A stretch of DNA of 64,000 nt from Erythrobacteraceae bacterium Alg239-R51 (GCA_947331495.1 CAMZOI010000002.1:322501-386500); one strand, 5' to 3'. Positions 41,037 to 50,147 are shown, counted from the stretch's first letter. Notes: a model not told the origin generated them from the sequence alone. Made by a program: numbers and translations.

Positions 41037-41369
41037 TCAGCTGTCGGCCTTGGCCACCTGCTTTTGATCCATCATCTGCTGCAATTCGCCCGCTTCGAAC
41101 ATTTCCATCATGATGTCGCTACCGCCCACGAACTCGCCCTTCACGTAAAGCTGGGGAATCGTCGGCCAGTCCGAATACGCTTTGATACCTTGCCTGATTT
41201 CCATGTCCTGCAGCACGTCCACGCTTTCGTAGGCGACCCCGCAATGGTCCAGAATAGCGATCGCGCGGCTCGAAAATCCGCATTGCGGAAAAAGCGGCGT
41301 GCCCTTCATGAAGAGAACGACGTCGTTCGCACCGACAACGTCGGAAATGCGCTCGTTTGCATCGGACAT
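41037..41369 (-). CDS. grxD: Monothiol glutaredoxin Grx4/GrxD
   Basis: 110 residues. Active site CGFS (Cys30) in PLFPQCGFSSRAIAILD and the conserved DWPTIPQLYVKGEFVGGSDI segment identify the CGFS class, which carries and transfers [2Fe-2S] clusters, often with BolA. The bolA gene is 37 nt upstream in the same operon, which supports such a pair. Confidence 0.95.
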   Translation of the reverse strand: MSDANERISDVVGANDVVLFMKGTPLFPQCGFSSRAIAILDHCGVAYESVDVLQDMEIRQGIKAYSDWPTIPQLYVKGEFVGGSDIMMEMFEAGELQQMMDQKQVAKADS

Positions 41370-41405
41370 AACGGTCCGTCCTTTTTCAACTTGTTGTGTT
41401 GCGTT

Positions 41406-41639
41406 TCAGTTGGGGGCTTGGGTGGTCAGTTGCAAGGCATGCAGTTCGTCGCCCATCCGACCGCCCAGCGCTTCGTATACAAGCTTGTGCTGCTGAACGC
41501 GCGACTTGTTTGCAAATTGCGGTGCTACCACCTTCGCCGCGTAGTGATCGCCATCGCCGGCGAGGTCGCGTATTTCCACCTCGGCGCCGGGCAGACCTTC
41601 CTTGATGAGCCGTTCGATTTCCAAGCCTTGCATCGCCAT
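41406..41639 (-). CDS. bolA: BolA-family protein
   Basis: 77 residues. Compact BolA fold with EIERLIKEGLPGAEVEIRDL, the GDHYAAKVVAPQF strand-loop carrying the conserved His, and the RVQQHKLVYEALGGRMGDELHALQL helix in outline. It partners CGFS glutaredoxins in Fe-S cluster handling. The linkage zeta-bolA-grxD is common in alphaproteobacteria. Confidence 0.93.
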   Translation of the reverse strand: MAMQGLEIERLIKEGLPGAEVEIRDLAGDGDHYAAKVVAPQFANKSRVQQHKLVYEALGGRMGDELHALQLTTQAPN

Positions 41640-41643
41640 GGGA

Positions 41644-41970
41644 TCAGTTGTTCTCGCTCATGAACTGGCGCCGCGCCTCGATGCCACACTCTTCCAGCTT
41701 GGCCCGAATATCTGCCTCCGACACTTCGCAACCGGCCCCGGTCAGGTCGCCCAGAAGCTTGCGGATCACGTCTTCGTCCCCGGCCTCTTCGAAGTCCGCC
41801 TGGACTACGGCTTTCTTGTAGGCGTCGGTTTCTTCCTGCGTCAGTCCCATCTTGCCGGCGGCCCATTCGCCCACGAGGCGGTTTCGGCGCGCGGCAACCT
41901 TGAAAGCGGTTTCCTGGTCGAAGGCGAACTTGGTTTCCTCGCCCCGCTCGCGGTCCTTGAAATCGGTCAT
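41644..41970 (-). CDS. F1-ATPase inhibitor zeta subunit (DUF1476)
   Basis: 108 residues from ATG 41970 (GAGAGGAT upstream; an ATG at 42015 has no support). The sequence starts MTDFKDRERGEETKFAFDQ, the signature of DUF1476, shown in Paracoccus denitrificans to be the zeta subunit that inhibits ATP hydrolysis by the F1Fo synthase, then continues as a four-helix bundle. Stop lies 4 nt before bolA. Confidence 0.9.
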   Translation of the reverse strand: MTDFKDRERGEETKFAFDQETAFKVAARRNRLVGEWAAGKMGLTQEETDAYKKAVVQADFEEAGDEDVIRKLLGDLTGAGCEVSEADIRAKLEECGIEARRQFMSENN

Positions 41971-42034
41971 TGCTATCCTCTCGGAATGAATATCTTCCCT
42001 GGAATAGGCGAGCATGAAAGCGCCGACAAGGCGC

Positions 42035-43033
42035 TTACTCCATCACGATGACGAGTTTGCCGATCGCCCCGCGGTTTTCCAGCTTGGCGATCGCTTCGTG
42101 GGCGCGTTCGATCGGATAGGTTTCGCTGACGAGCGGTTCGATCTTCCCCGCCTTCCACAAATCGAACAATTCGTCGATATTCCGCTGGTTGCGCTCCGGC
42201 TCGCGGGCCGTGAAAGCCCCCCAGAAGACGCCGCGAATGTCGCAGCTCTTTAGCAGCGTCAGATTAAGTGGCATCTTGGCGATCCCGGCTGGAAAACCGA
42301 TTACCAGAAAACGGCCTTCCCAGGCAATCGAACGCAAAGCGGGTTCCGAATAGTCGCCGCCGACAATGTCGTAGACGATGTTCGCACCATCCGGTCCAAC
42401 CGCTTCCTTGAAATCGCTCGCAAGCTTCTTCGAAGTGTCCTTGTCGAATGGCGCGCGAGGATAAATCACGACTTCGTCGGCCCCGTGCTTGCGTGCGACC
42501 TCGCTCTTTTCTTCGGTCGAAACGGCGGCGACCACCCGGCAGCCATAGGCCTTTGCAAGCTCGACAGCGGAAAGGCCGACGCCGCCCGCTGCGCCCAGCA
42601 CCAGGACGGTTTCGCCTTCTGCGATATCGCCGCGATCCTTCAGGGCGTGGATGGTCGTGCCGTAGGTCATCAGCAAGGCGCTGGCCTTGATCAGGTCGAT
42701 GCCGTCGGGAACCTTGAACAGTCGCGCCGCTTCAACGGCGACCTTCTCCTGAAGGCCCCCATTGCCGACACCGCAAATGACCTTGTCACCGACGGCATAT
42801 CCCCGAACGCCTTCACCAAGCGCCTCGATGGTGCCGGAAATTTCGCCGCCGGGGGCAAAGGGACGCGGGGGCTTGAACTGATACATATCCCGAATGATCA
42901 GAGTATCAGGGAAGTTAATCGCACAGGCTGCGACCTTGACAAGCACCTGACCCTTGCCGGGCGTCGGCTCATCGATTTCCTCCACAACAAGCGTTTCGGG
43001 ACCCCCGGTTTCCTTCGACAGGACTGCTTTCAT
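42035..43033 (-). CDS. NADPH:quinone oxidoreductase-type MDR protein
   Basis: 332 residues. Medium-chain dehydrogenase/reductase without the catalytic zinc ligands: [36 protein letters not shown], the NADPH-binding [18 protein letters not shown] and the Ala/Gly-rich second half. Family members reduce quinones or enones. Overlaps the leuD stop by 4 nt (its ATG at 43033 reads into the leuD end), so it is co-transcribed with leu genes. Confidence 0.88.
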   Translation of the reverse strand: MKAVLSKETGGPETLVVEEIDEPTPGKGQVLVKVAACAINFPDTLIIRDMYQFKPPRPFAPGGEISGTIEALGEGVRGYAVGDKVICGVGNGGLQEKVAVEAARLFKVPDGIDLIKASALLMTYGTTIHALKDRGDIAEGETVLVLGAAGGVGLSAVELAKAYGCRVVAAVSTEEKSEVARKHGADEVVIYPRAPFDKDTSKKLASDFKEAVGPDGANIVYDIVGGDYSEPALRSIAWEGRFLVIGFPAGIAKMPLNLTLLKSCDIRGVFWGAFTAREPERNQRNIDELFDLWKAGKIEPLVSETYPIERAHEAIAKLENRGAIGKLVIVME

Positions 43034-43635
43034 ACTGCAATTCTCCTTGGATTATCCAGCCATGGCAGGGCATTTGCCCGCTGGCGCTCGTGTTTCGTGA
43101 TGGCACTTTCGCTGCTCAGCGTCAGGTCGATCTCATCCAGCCCTTCGATCAGGCAGCGTTTGCGGAATGGGTCGATTTCGAACTGAAACCGGTCCTGGAA
43201 GTGTGTCGTAACGACCTGGTTTTCGAGATCGATCGTTACCGGATGATCTTGAGCGATACTGAGCAGCCGATCGATCTGGTTTTGCGGCAGTTCGACGGCA
43301 AGAATACCGTTCTTGAAGGCGTTGCCAGCGAAAATATCCGAAAAGCTCGGAGCGATCACGGCCTTCAGTCCCATGTCGAGCATCGCCCAGGCAGCGTGTT
43401 CGCGGCTCGATCCGCAGCCGAAATTATCGCCGGCGATGAGGATCGGAGCGTTGGCAAAATCCTCGACATCGAAAGGATTGCCGGGCGTTTGCCGGATCGT
43501 TTCGAATGCTCCTTCGCCCAACCCTTCGCGCGTTACTGTCTTTAACCAGTGCGCGGGGATGATCACATCGGTATCGACGTTCTTCAGACCGAGCGGGATG
43601 GCGCGCCCTTCGATGATTGACGCTGGCCCCGTCAC
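43030..43635 (-). CDS. leuD: 3-isopropylmalate dehydratase small subunit
   Basis: 201 residues from GTG 43635, overlapping the upstream hydrolase stop. Aconitase swivel-domain motifs [32 protein letters not shown] and [18 protein letters not shown] match LeuD. With LeuC it isomerises 2-isopropylmalate to 3-isopropylmalate in leucine synthesis. Unusually, two other genes separate it from leuC. Confidence 0.95.
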   Translation of the reverse strand: MTGPASIIEGRAIPLGLKNVDTDVIIPAHWLKTVTREGLGEGAFETIRQTPGNPFDVEDFANAPILIAGDNFGCGSSREHAAWAMLDMGLKAVIAPSFSDIFAGNAFKNGILAVELPQNQIDRLLSIAQDHPVTIDLENQVVTTHFQDRFQFEIDPFRKRCLIEGLDEIDLTLSSESAITKHERQRANALPWLDNPRRIAV

Positions 43636-44462
43636 TTTGCGCTTTCGGGGAAGGTTGGTAGACGGTCGAGGTGGCGCGGATCATGCTGGATCACGACCGT
43701 CGCGTCCAGATTTTCGGCCATCTGATCGAACCGGTGCATCGAGGCCAGCGTGTCAGCGCGATCGGTGTTGAAAGCCGGTACGCCGCGGTTCGCGATCTGC
43801 TCTTCAAAATGGTAGAGATCACCTGTCAACATGACCGTACCTGTCCGGGGCAGGTGGACGACCAGTGATTTATGGCCGGGCGTATGCCCCTCCATCGCCA
43901 GCATTCTCACCGAGCCGTCGCCAAACACGTCATGGTCGCCAGTCACGCGCGTAATCTCGCCGCTCGCACCTTCGGATAACCAGGGAGCGAGTTGGGCTCG
44001 GGTCGATTCCATTGCACCAGAAGTCACGGCATCGGCATCGTCGCTGCCGATCAGAAGCTGTGCCTGGGGAAACACCATCGCCTGACCGATGTGATCGTCG
44101 TGGTAGTGGCTCAGACCCACAAGGTCGATGTCAGCTGGTGTCAGATCAAGTTCGTCCAGCTGGTCCGCGATCGTTTTTTCGAGGCCGAGCGTAAAGACAT
44201 ACTGTTCCGCGCTCGCTCCCTTCAGCGCGGCAGGCAAGCCTGCATCCCACAACAGATATCGGTCGGCATTCCGGATCAGGTAACAGCTATCGGTCAGAAC
44301 CCGCTCTTCGCCATCGTAGAGTTGGGTGTCGGAGAAGGGCCCGGTGTCGCTCAGTTCGAGCGTTCCGCAGTCCAACCTCCACATTTCGATGTCGGGTGAC
44401 TGCTGCGCGACTGCGGGACCAGCGAGCATAACCGCCGCGGCGCATATTCTTGCGAAATTCAT
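43632..44462 (-). CDS. Exported metallo-beta-lactamase-fold hydrolase, AHL lactonase-like
   Basis: 276 residues. A signal peptide ([20 protein letters not shown]) precedes an MBL fold with the metal motif [10 protein letters not shown] (HxHxDH, His119-His124), the bridging and second-shell residues in [12 protein letters not shown] and [10 protein letters not shown], and a late [12 protein letters not shown]. The form resembles N-acyl-homoserine lactone lactonases and related lactonases. A periplasmic location would be unusual for AiiA-type enzymes. Lies inside the leuC-leuD operon, overlapping leuD by 4 nt. Function by analogy only. Confidence 0.8.
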   Translation of the reverse strand: MNFARICAAAVMLAGPAVAQQSPDIEMWRLDCGTLELSDTGPFSDTQLYDGEERVLTDSCYLIRNADRYLLWDAGLPAALKGASAEQYVFTLGLEKTIADQLDELDLTPADIDLVGLSHYHDDHIGQAMVFPQAQLLIGSDDADAVTSGAMESTRAQLAPWLSEGASGEITRVTGDHDVFGDGSVRMLAMEGHTPGHKSLVVHLPRTGTVMLTGDLYHFEEQIANRGVPAFNTDRADTLASMHRFDQMAENLDATVVIQHDPRHLDRLPTFPESAK

Positions 44463-44481
44463 ATGCTCTTATCCTGCATGT

Positions 44482-44637
44482 CTAGTCAGTTTCCGGTTTT
44501 TCGCCAGAAGGTATCGGCCCCGGTTGCTTGGGTTCGTTCTTCCTCGTTCGCTTGCCAGTATACAGCAGGGCGGCGGCGATGGCGGCGGAACCGATCGCCC
44601 CGACGATGGCGGCCTTGCCTGTAAGGTTCTTGGTCAT
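44482..44637 (-). CDS. 51-residue single-span membrane peptide in the leu operon
   Basis: ATG at 44637, TAG at 44482-44484. One hydrophobic helix (AAIVGAIGSAAIAAALLY) is followed by a basic stretch (TGKRTRKNEPK) and a Pro-rich tail. Its place between leuC and the hydrolase and its clean reading frame support it as a real small gene. Function unknown. Confidence 0.65.
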   Translation of the reverse strand: MTKNLTGKAAIVGAIGSAAIAAALLYTGKRTRKNEPKQPGPIPSGEKPETD

Positions 44638-44676
44638 ACAGCCTTCATGTAATGGTGTGTGGTAGAGAGCAAGGCC

Positions 44677-46113
44677 TCAAGTGCTGGTCAGTTTGCGCAC
44701 ATCGGTGAGCCGACCGGTAATGGCCGCGGCCGCCGCCATCGCCGGACTAAGCAAATGGGTGCGTGCACCCGGCCCCTGCCGTCCGACGAAATTGCGGTTG
44801 CTGGTCGAGGCGCAACGTTCGCCCGGAGGGACCTTGTCGGGGTTCATCGCAAGGCACGCCGAACAGCCTGGTTCGCGCCATTCAAACCCCGCGGCGGTAA
44901 AGATCCGGTCCAGCCCCTCTATTTCGGCCTGCCGTTTGACGAGGCCCGATCCAGGGACGACGATCGCCCACCGGACGTTCTTTGCCTTCGTGTGCCCCGA
45001 CAGGACATCGGCCGCAGCGCGCAGATCCTCGATCCGCGAATTGGTGCAAGATCCGATAAACACGTTCTCGACAGCTATGTCTTCCAGTCGCGTACCGGCT
45101 TCGAGCCCCATGTAATCGAGCGATTTGCGCACGGCCTCCTGCTTGGCCGGGTCGGCAAAGCTCTCGGGCGAAGGGACCGTGCCGCCAATCGCAGCCACGT
45201 CCTCGGGACTGGTGCCCCAGCTTACGGTCGGTTCGACTTCGGCGGCGTCGATAATGACGGTCTTGTCGAAATTCGCATCCTTGTCGGTATGGAGCGACCG
45301 CCACCATTCGACTGCCCGGTCCCAGTCGGCACCGGTCGGAGCATAGGGGCGATCCCGCAAATACTCGAAAACCTTGTCGTCCGGGGCAATCAGTCCGGCC
45401 CTTGCACCACCTTCAATGCTCATGTTGCAGACTGTAAGCCGGCCTTCCACGCTCATGCGTTCGAACGCCTCGCCGCGATATTCGATGACGTGACCGGTGC
45501 CGCCCGCCGTGCCGATTGTCCCGATGATGTGAAGAATAAGATCCTTTGAAGTGACGCCGGGGCCCAGTTCTCCCTCGACGCGCACCTCCATCGTCCGACT
45601 CTGCCGTAGCTGAAGCGTCTGTGTCGCCAGCACGTGTTCAACCTCGCTCGTCCCGATACCGAAGGCGAGCGCGCCAACCCCGCCGTGGGCGGCCGTGTGG
45701 CTATCACCACATACGATCGTCGTTCCAGGGAGCGAAAATCCCTGTTCCGGGCCGACGACATGGACAATCCCCTGCTCCGCCGCGACGGCGTCGATATACG
45801 GTATGCCGAATTCCGGTGCATTGCGTTCGAGCGCGGCGAGTTGCGCGGCGCTCTGCGCGTCGGCGATCGGCACACGCGCGCCGTCCCGGGCAAGCCGAGG
45901 CGTGGTTGGCAGATTATGGTCGGGCACCGCCAGTGTAAGGTCGGGCCGCCGGACGCTCCGTCCGGCAATACGCAAACTTTCGAACGCTTGCGGGCTTGTT
46001 ACTTCATGCACCAGGTGCCGGTCGATATAGAGCAAGCAGGTGCCATCCTCTCGCCGCTCGACAACATGGCTGTCCCAGATCTTTTCGTACAAGGTGCGCG
46101 GTTTGCTGGCCAT
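44677..46113 (-). CDS. leuC: 3-isopropylmalate dehydratase large subunit
   Basis: 478 residues from ATG 46113 ([18 protein letters not shown]), the family's usual start; upstream Mets give unlikely extensions. [4Fe-4S] ligands are in [13 protein letters not shown] and [11 protein letters not shown]. Aconitase-fold landmarks [21 protein letters not shown] and EHVLATQTL are clear. Divergent from the thioesterase-crtWZ genes with 92 nt between. Confidence 0.95.
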   Translation of the reverse strand: MASKPRTLYEKIWDSHVVERREDGTCLLYIDRHLVHEVTSPQAFESLRIAGRSVRRPDLTLAVPDHNLPTTPRLARDGARVPIADAQSAAQLAALERNAPEFGIPYIDAVAAEQGIVHVVGPEQGFSLPGTTIVCGDSHTAAHGGVGALAFGIGTSEVEHVLATQTLQLRQSRTMEVRVEGELGPGVTSKDLILHIIGTIGTAGGTGHVIEYRGEAFERMSVEGRLTVCNMSIEGGARAGLIAPDDKVFEYLRDRPYAPTGADWDRAVEWWRSLHTDKDANFDKTVIIDAAEVEPTVSWGTSPEDVAAIGGTVPSPESFADPAKQEAVRKSLDYMGLEAGTRLEDIAVENVFIGSCTNSRIEDLRAAADVLSGHTKAKNVRWAIVVPGSGLVKRQAEIEGLDRIFTAAGFEWREPGCSACLAMNPDKVPPGERCASTSNRNFVGRQGPGARTHLLSPAMAAAAAITGRLTDVRKLTST

Positions 46114-46205
46114 CGTGCGCATCGTGTGCGGCATGATCGTCTTTGGAGCAAAATGGCAAAAGCAGAGTCTTCCAAACTTAACCTTTCTCTGCAATACTTA
46201 CATCC

Positions 46206-46625
46206 ATGTCAGCAAAACCTTTCGCCTTCCCTATCAAAGTCCTGCCCGCGGATATTGATTTCATGGGCCACGTGAACAATGCGCGCTACCTCTCCTGGGT
46301 GCAGGATGCGGTGCTTGCGCACTGGAACAAGGTCGCCCCCGCCGACGAGGTTGCGAGCAAGGCCTGGGTCGCGCTCAAGCACGAGATCACCTACCGCAAG
46401 CCAGCCTTTCTCGAAGACGACGTGGTTGCCCGCACCGTATTGGAAAAAGTGCAGGGGGCGCGCGCTTTTTATACGACGATGATCCAGCGCGGCGAAGAGG
46501 TTCTCGCCGAAGTGAAAAGCGCCTGGTGCTGCATCGATTCAGAGACGCTTCGTCCTGCAAGGTTGCGCAAAGAGGTAACGCGGTTCTTTTTTCCGGACCA
46601 GAACGGGGCCGACGGCAACGTCTGA
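46206..46625 (+). CDS. 4HBT-type acyl-CoA thioesterase
   Basis: 139 residues. Hotdog fold with IDFMGHVNNARYLSWVQDA (catalytic Asp region of the YbgC/4HBT class), then WVALKHEITYRKPAFLEDDV and SAWCCIDSETLRPARL. It hydrolyses acyl-CoA thioesters of unknown chain length. The crtW start follows 41 nt after its stop, so they may share a transcript. Confidence 0.88.
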   Translation: MSAKPFAFPIKVLPADIDFMGHVNNARYLSWVQDAVLAHWNKVAPADEVASKAWVALKHEITYRKPAFLEDDVVARTVLEKVQGARAFYTTMIQRGEEVLAEVKSAWCCIDSETLRPARLRKEVTRFFFPDQNGADGNV

Positions 46626-46666
46626 ATAACTTTCACATGCACCGCTTCGCTGCTACGGAGCGGAAC

Positions 46667-47437
46667 ATGCCGAAGTCGCATGCTTCCCGTGTTTTTCGAA
46701 TGCCGCGTTACAAGCAGACCTTGATCGGGATTTGCTTGGCATGCGCAATCGTTGGCGCCTGGGTTGGAATTCACCTGTTCGCGATGTTCGCGTTCGAACT
46801 GGCTCTTTCCAGCTTGGCAATCGCACTGTTGATGGCTCTGGTTCAGTGCTGGCTATCGGTCGGTCTGTTTATCGTGAGCCACGATGCCATGCATGGGTCG
46901 CTCGCACCGAACTCGCGACGGATCAACAGTCTGGTCGGTGCCAGCTTGCTGTTCATGTATGCCGGTTTCGCCTGGCGACGCATGCGAGATTCGCATTTCG
47001 CCCATCACAAAGCGCCGGGGACGAACAGAGACCCGGATTTTGACAGCGACAATCCGTCGTCTTTCTGGATGTGGTACGCGACCTTTCTGCGCCGGTACTT
47101 CGGATGGCCATCGGTGTTTTTCGTCGGTTCAGTGGTAACGCTCTATTGGCTAGTTTTCGCCGTTCCGATCGAGAACATCGTCTTGTTGTACGGTTTTCCG
47201 GCAATCGCATCCTCGATGCAGCTCTTCTATTTCGGGACGTATCGCCCGCATCATCATTCGGGTGACGAGTTTGCCGACGGCCACCGGGCGCGCAGCGACG
47301 AATTTTCATGGCTTGCATCTCTCCTCAGCTGTTTCCATTTCGGTTGCCATCATCAGCACCATTGTTCGCCCGAAGTGCCCTGGTGGGCGCTTCCAAGCTT
47401 GCATCGATCTAGCGAGAAAAGGAGCACAAACGCATGA
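46667..47437 (+). CDS. crtW: Beta-carotene ketolase (CrtW type)
   Basis: 256 residues from ATG 46667 (GGAG upstream). A multi-span membrane di-iron enzyme with the three His boxes: SHDAMHGSLAP, DSHFAHHKAPG and GCHHQHHCSPE. CrtW adds a 4-keto group to beta-ionone rings. Overlaps crtZ by ATGA; together they can lead from beta-carotene to keto-hydroxy carotenoids such as astaxanthin. Confidence 0.93.
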   Translation: MPKSHASRVFRMPRYKQTLIGICLACAIVGAWVGIHLFAMFAFELALSSLAIALLMALVQCWLSVGLFIVSHDAMHGSLAPNSRRINSLVGASLLFMYAGFAWRRMRDSHFAHHKAPGTNRDPDFDSDNPSSFWMWYATFLRRYFGWPSVFFVGSVVTLYWLVFAVPIENIVLLYGFPAIASSMQLFYFGTYRPHHHSGDEFADGHRARSDEFSWLASLLSCFHFGCHHQHHCSPEVPWWALPSLHRSSEKRSTNA

Positions 47438-47934
47438 ATACGATAGCGATTGTGGCCACGGTCTTGCTGGCCGTGCTGGGAATGGAGCTGTTCGCATGGT
47501 GGGCACACAAATACATCATGCATGGCTGGGGTTGGGGTTGGCACCGCGATCATCACGAACCCCATGATAATACCTTCGAAAAGAATGATCTGTACGCGGT
47601 GACGTTCGGCACGATCGTGTTTTTCCTGTTTCTTTACGGCTATTACCGGTCGGAGTTCGTGTGGTGGCTGGCCTTCGGCATCACACTTTACGGGTTGATC
47701 TACACGATCGTGCACGATGGTCTGGTTCATCAGCGGTATTTCCGTTGGGTCCCGAAGCGCGGTTATGCCAAGCGGCTGGTGCAGGCACACAAACTCCATC
47801 ATGCAACTGTCGGCAAGCAGGGCGGAGTGAGCTTCGGCTTCGTCTTTGCCCGTGATCCGGCAAGACTGAAAGAAGAACTCAAGCGCCAGCGCGAGTCCGG
47901 CGAGGCTATCGTTCGCGAGAGCGCCGGAGCCTGA
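47434..47934 (+). CDS. crtZ: Beta-carotene hydroxylase (CrtZ type)
   Basis: 166 residues, ATGA-coupled to crtW. Membrane fatty-acid-hydroxylase-like di-iron enzyme: HKYIMHGWGWGWHRDHHEPH gives two His boxes at the start, and HDGLVHQRYFRW and QAHKLHHATVGK supply the rest. CrtZ 3-hydroxylates beta-ionone rings. Other carotenoid genes (crtE, crtB, crtI and crtY) are not in the window. Confidence 0.95.
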   Translation: MNTIAIVATVLLAVLGMELFAWWAHKYIMHGWGWGWHRDHHEPHDNTFEKNDLYAVTFGTIVFFLFLYGYYRSEFVWWLAFGITLYGLIYTIVHDGLVHQRYFRWVPKRGYAKRLVQAHKLHHATVGKQGGVSFGFVFARDPARLKEELKRQRESGEAIVRESAGA

Positions 47935-47946
47935 GATCCCGAATCT

Positions 47947-47964
47947 TGCGCGTAACGAACGCGC
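47947..47964. terminator. Short hairpin between convergent crtZ and yqaE-like genes
   Basis: GCGCGT and ACGCGC arms with a 5-nt loop, followed on the plus strand by GACCGCTTATTTT. It sits between converging genes and may serve as a weak terminator. Confidence 0.35.
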
Positions 47965-47970
47965 GACCGC

Positions 47971-48129
47971 TTATTTTGCGTAATTTACATAGAGCCCATG
48001 GATCAGGCCGGGGATGAATCCCAGCAAGGTGAGAACCAGATTTATCAGAGCGGTTTTTCCCAGTCCGTGCTTGGCTGCAACGCCGAGTGGCGGCAGCAGA
48101 ATGGTGGCGATGAGAATGAGAACGGCCAT
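47971..48129 (-). CDS. YqaE/Pmp3-family stress membrane protein
   Basis: 52 residues from ATG 48129 with AGAGGA upstream. Two hydrophobic helices (VLILIATILLPPLGVAA and ALINLVLTLLGFIPGLIHGL) with the family's PPLGV and GFIPGLIHGLYV motifs. Pmp3/YqaE proteins are small stress-induced membrane proteins. Confidence 0.88.
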   Translation of the reverse strand: MAVLILIATILLPPLGVAAKHGLGKTALINLVLTLLGFIPGLIHGLYVNYAK

Positions 48130-48199
48130 CGTAAATTTCCTCTGTTCACCCTCCCATGGTTCGCATTCTCAACGACTTACCCAGTCTGCAGTTCCTCGC

Positions 48200-48550
48200 C
48201 TACTCGTTGCGGGTGGCAATCCAGCTGCCGGCGATGACCAGGATCGCGACTGAAAGCCAGTACCAGGGGTGACCCAGGGTATACCAGGTGAAGACCGCTC
48301 CAGTTGCCATGGCACCGATAGCCATCGTCTTGGCACGGCGGCTGATCGCTCGGCGCTCGCGCCAGTCGCGTACCTGTGGCCCCCACGTGGGATGGTCGAG
48401 GATCTTTCTTTCAAGCTCCGGGCTCGATCGCGCGAAGAAATACACCGCGAGCAAGAGGAACGGGACCGTCGGCACGATCGGCAGCACGGCACCGACCGCA
48501 CCTAGACCGACGGAGAGCAAGCCACACGCGCGATAAATCTGGCGCTTCAC
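48200..48550 (-). CDS. DUF454 (YbaN-like) inner-membrane protein
   Basis: 116 residues from GTG 48550, directly abutting the sufE stop. DUF454 signature: GAVGAVLPIVPTVPFLLLAVYFFARSSPELERKI in outline, with HPTWGPQVRDWRERRAISRRAK, and a C-terminal membrane hairpin. Function unknown. Probably the last gene of the transcript that includes sufE. Confidence 0.85.
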   Translation of the reverse strand: MKRQIYRACGLLSVGLGAVGAVLPIVPTVPFLLLAVYFFARSSPELERKILDHPTWGPQVRDWRERRAISRRAKTMAIGAMATGAVFTWYTLGHPWYWLSVAILVIAGSWIATRNE

Positions 48551-48967
48551 TTACTCGGTCGCGATCCGTGCAGCATGCTCCTTCACCAGCGCGATCATGT
48601 TCGGCACGCCCTGGGTTCGGTTGCTGGACAATTGGTTCTTCAGATCGAAGGGCTCGAGCGCTGCGGTTATATCCATGTCGGCGACTTCACCCGCTGGCTT
48701 GTCCTGCACCGCAGCGATCACCAACGCTACGATCCCCTTAGTGATCGCGGCGTTGCTGTCTGCGAGGAAATGCAGCTCGTCAGTTTCGCCTGTCGGATAT
48801 ACCCAGACAGCGGCAGAACAGCCACGAACCAGCGTGGCATCGGTTTTGAGTGCGTTCGGCATTTCGTCCAGCTCCCGCCCCAGTTCGATCAAGAGCCGGT
48901 AGCGTTCGTCGCCTTCCAGAAATTCGTACTCTTCGGCGATATCGGAAAGGCTGCGCATTCCGGCCAT
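48551..48967 (-). CDS. sufE: SufE-family sulfur acceptor
   Basis: 138 residues. Acceptor Cys50 lies in LVRGCSAAVWV, within the SufE loop; other landmarks are YRLLIELGRELDEMP and DSNAAITKGIVALVIAAV. It takes persulfide from the SufS desulfurase for Fe-S assembly. It starts 14 nt after the last gene of the psp array, on the same strand. Confidence 0.93.
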   Translation of the reverse strand: MAGMRSLSDIAEEYEFLEGDERYRLLIELGRELDEMPNALKTDATLVRGCSAAVWVYPTGETDELHFLADSNAAITKGIVALVIAAVQDKPAGEVADMDITAALEPFDLKNQLSSNRTQGVPNMIALVKEHAARIATE

Positions 48968-48981
48968 GTAGGATACGCAGC

Positions 48982-49218
48982 CTACAAATCCACCCCGTTG
49001 GCGATAGCTTCAAGCTTCCTGATACGTTCCTTGAGGTCGGCCAGTTCTATTCGCGCAGCTCCGATTGGCGACCCTGTATCCCTTGGCGAGGGGGAGCTGT
49101 TTTCAAGTTCTTGGCGCTTCAGAGCCAGCCATCCATGCCAGCCTCGAAGAGCGGCCCCGCATACGATCGCAAGGCCAGTCAGAGCCGCGAGTGCGATGAT
49201 GAAAGTCGGTTCGAACAT
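48982..49218 (-). CDS. Psp-array small membrane protein 6 (most distal)
   Basis: 78 residues from ATG 49218; an ATG at 49227 is only 2 nt from GGAGG and an upstream frame to 49317 overlaps the neighbour. One N-terminal transmembrane helix (TFIIALAALTGLAIVCGAAL), a basic LKRQELENSS stretch and a final helix LADLKERIRKLEAIANG that matches the array's common LERI motif but lacks the terminal EIEALR. Probably the most diverged copy. Role unknown; see the PspA locus. Confidence 0.75.
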   Translation of the reverse strand: MFEPTFIIALAALTGLAIVCGAALRGWHGWLALKRQELENSSPSPRDTGSPIGAARIELADLKERIRKLEAIANGVDL

Positions 49219-49252
49219 TTCCTTCATGTCCTCCTTGAACCAGTCTGCGGAC

Positions 49253-49537
49253 TTATTTGTTTTGCTTGTCGCGCAGAGCCTCGATCTCGGCTGAGATACG
49301 GCGGGTTTCCGTCGCATCGAGAGAATTACCGTCGGTTGCGATGCGTTCGAGCACCGCGATACGCTCGCGCAGGGCTTCTATTTCGCGTTGCGTTTCGGGG
49401 TCGTTCCGTTCCACGAGACTTTCATTGCCTCGCTCGTCGGTCACGATACCCCGGTCGGTGCGGTGGCGTGATTTCGACATCTGTACGATGCCCCAGACCA
49501 CGATTGCCACGATAGCAACGAATGCCCACCCGCTCAC
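49253..49537 (-). CDS. Psp-array small membrane protein 5
   Basis: 94 residues from GTG 49537, GTGA-coupled to the gene before. One transmembrane helix (WAFVAIVAIVVWGIVQM), a polar linker and a coiled-coil ending ERIAVLERIATDGNSLDATETRR then ISAEIEALRDKQNK (shown in two parts). The C-terminal LERIATD...EIEALRD element is the hallmark of the array. Confidence 0.8.
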   Translation of the reverse strand: MSGWAFVAIVAIVVWGIVQMSKSRHRTDRGIVTDERGNESLVERNDPETQREIEALRERIAVLERIATDGNSLDATETRRISAEIEALRDKQNK

Positions 49538-49839
49538 GAGACGGCTCCAGTCCGATCTTCGACGGCGTGGATGTCACGCAGTTCCTCGATCTGCGAGGCC
49601 AGCGCGTGATTGCTGTCGGTAGCAATCCGCTCAAGAACCCGGACACGCTCTTCCATCCTGCTGTAATCGCCGTTGGTAAATCGCGCCTGGTCGGCTTTTG
49701 CCTGTTCGATCTCGCGCTTCAGTTCCAGCTTACGCTCGTCATGGGCCGTCTGCCGGCGGTGGATTGCCATGCCGGACAGAAACCCCAGCGAAGCGACGAT
49801 CAGGATGAAACCGAAAATGATCAGCAGATTGGGGTCCAT
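49534..49839 (-). CDS. Psp-array small membrane protein 4
   Basis: 101 residues, TGATG-coupled start. One transmembrane helix (LLIIFGFILIVASLGFLSGM), a long charged helix (RRQTAHDERKLELKREIEQA) and the common end ERVRVLERIATDSNHALASQ-IEELRD. The overall plan (TM, coiled coil, LERI motif) matches PspB. Confidence 0.8.
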   Translation of the reverse strand: MDPNLLIIFGFILIVASLGFLSGMAIHRRQTAHDERKLELKREIEQAKADQARFTNGDYSRMEERVRVLERIATDSNHALASQIEELRDIHAVEDRTGAVS

Positions 49840-50147
49840 CAGTTCGCCTCCTGCCCTTCACGCAGGCGATCGATCTCGTGCGTCAGGTGATAACCGCTGT
49901 CGGTAACAATACGTTCGACGTTGCCGAGCCGATCCTTGAGCGAGCCGAGTTCGGCGCGAAGCTCGGCATTTTCCTGTGTTAGCAGCCTGACCCGTTCGAC
50001 CGCCTGGTCATTCTTGGGATAGACTGCCTTGCCCCAGCTGTTTTCCAGCGGGTATCCGTTCCGGACGCGAATCCAGGTGTTGGCGACCCAGGCAAGGGAC
50101 ATGGCGATCACTCCGCCGATAATCGTTGTTTCGGTAATGAATTCCAT
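49839..50147 (-). CDS. Psp-array small membrane protein 3
   Basis: About 102 residues from ATG 50147 (TGATG overlap; a GTG one codon earlier is possible). One transmembrane helix (TIIGGVIAMSLAWVANTWI), then RVRNGYPLENSWG, a coiled coil and GNVERIVTDSGYHLTHEIDRL. The segment after the helix resembles member 2 (NWIRAKHGYSLEDEWG), so these two are recent duplicates of one another. Confidence 0.8.
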   Translation of the reverse strand: MEFITETTIIGGVIAMSLAWVANTWIRVRNGYPLENSWGKAVYPKNDQAVERVRLLTQENAELRAELGSLKDRLGNVERIVTDSGYHLTHEIDRLREGQEAN

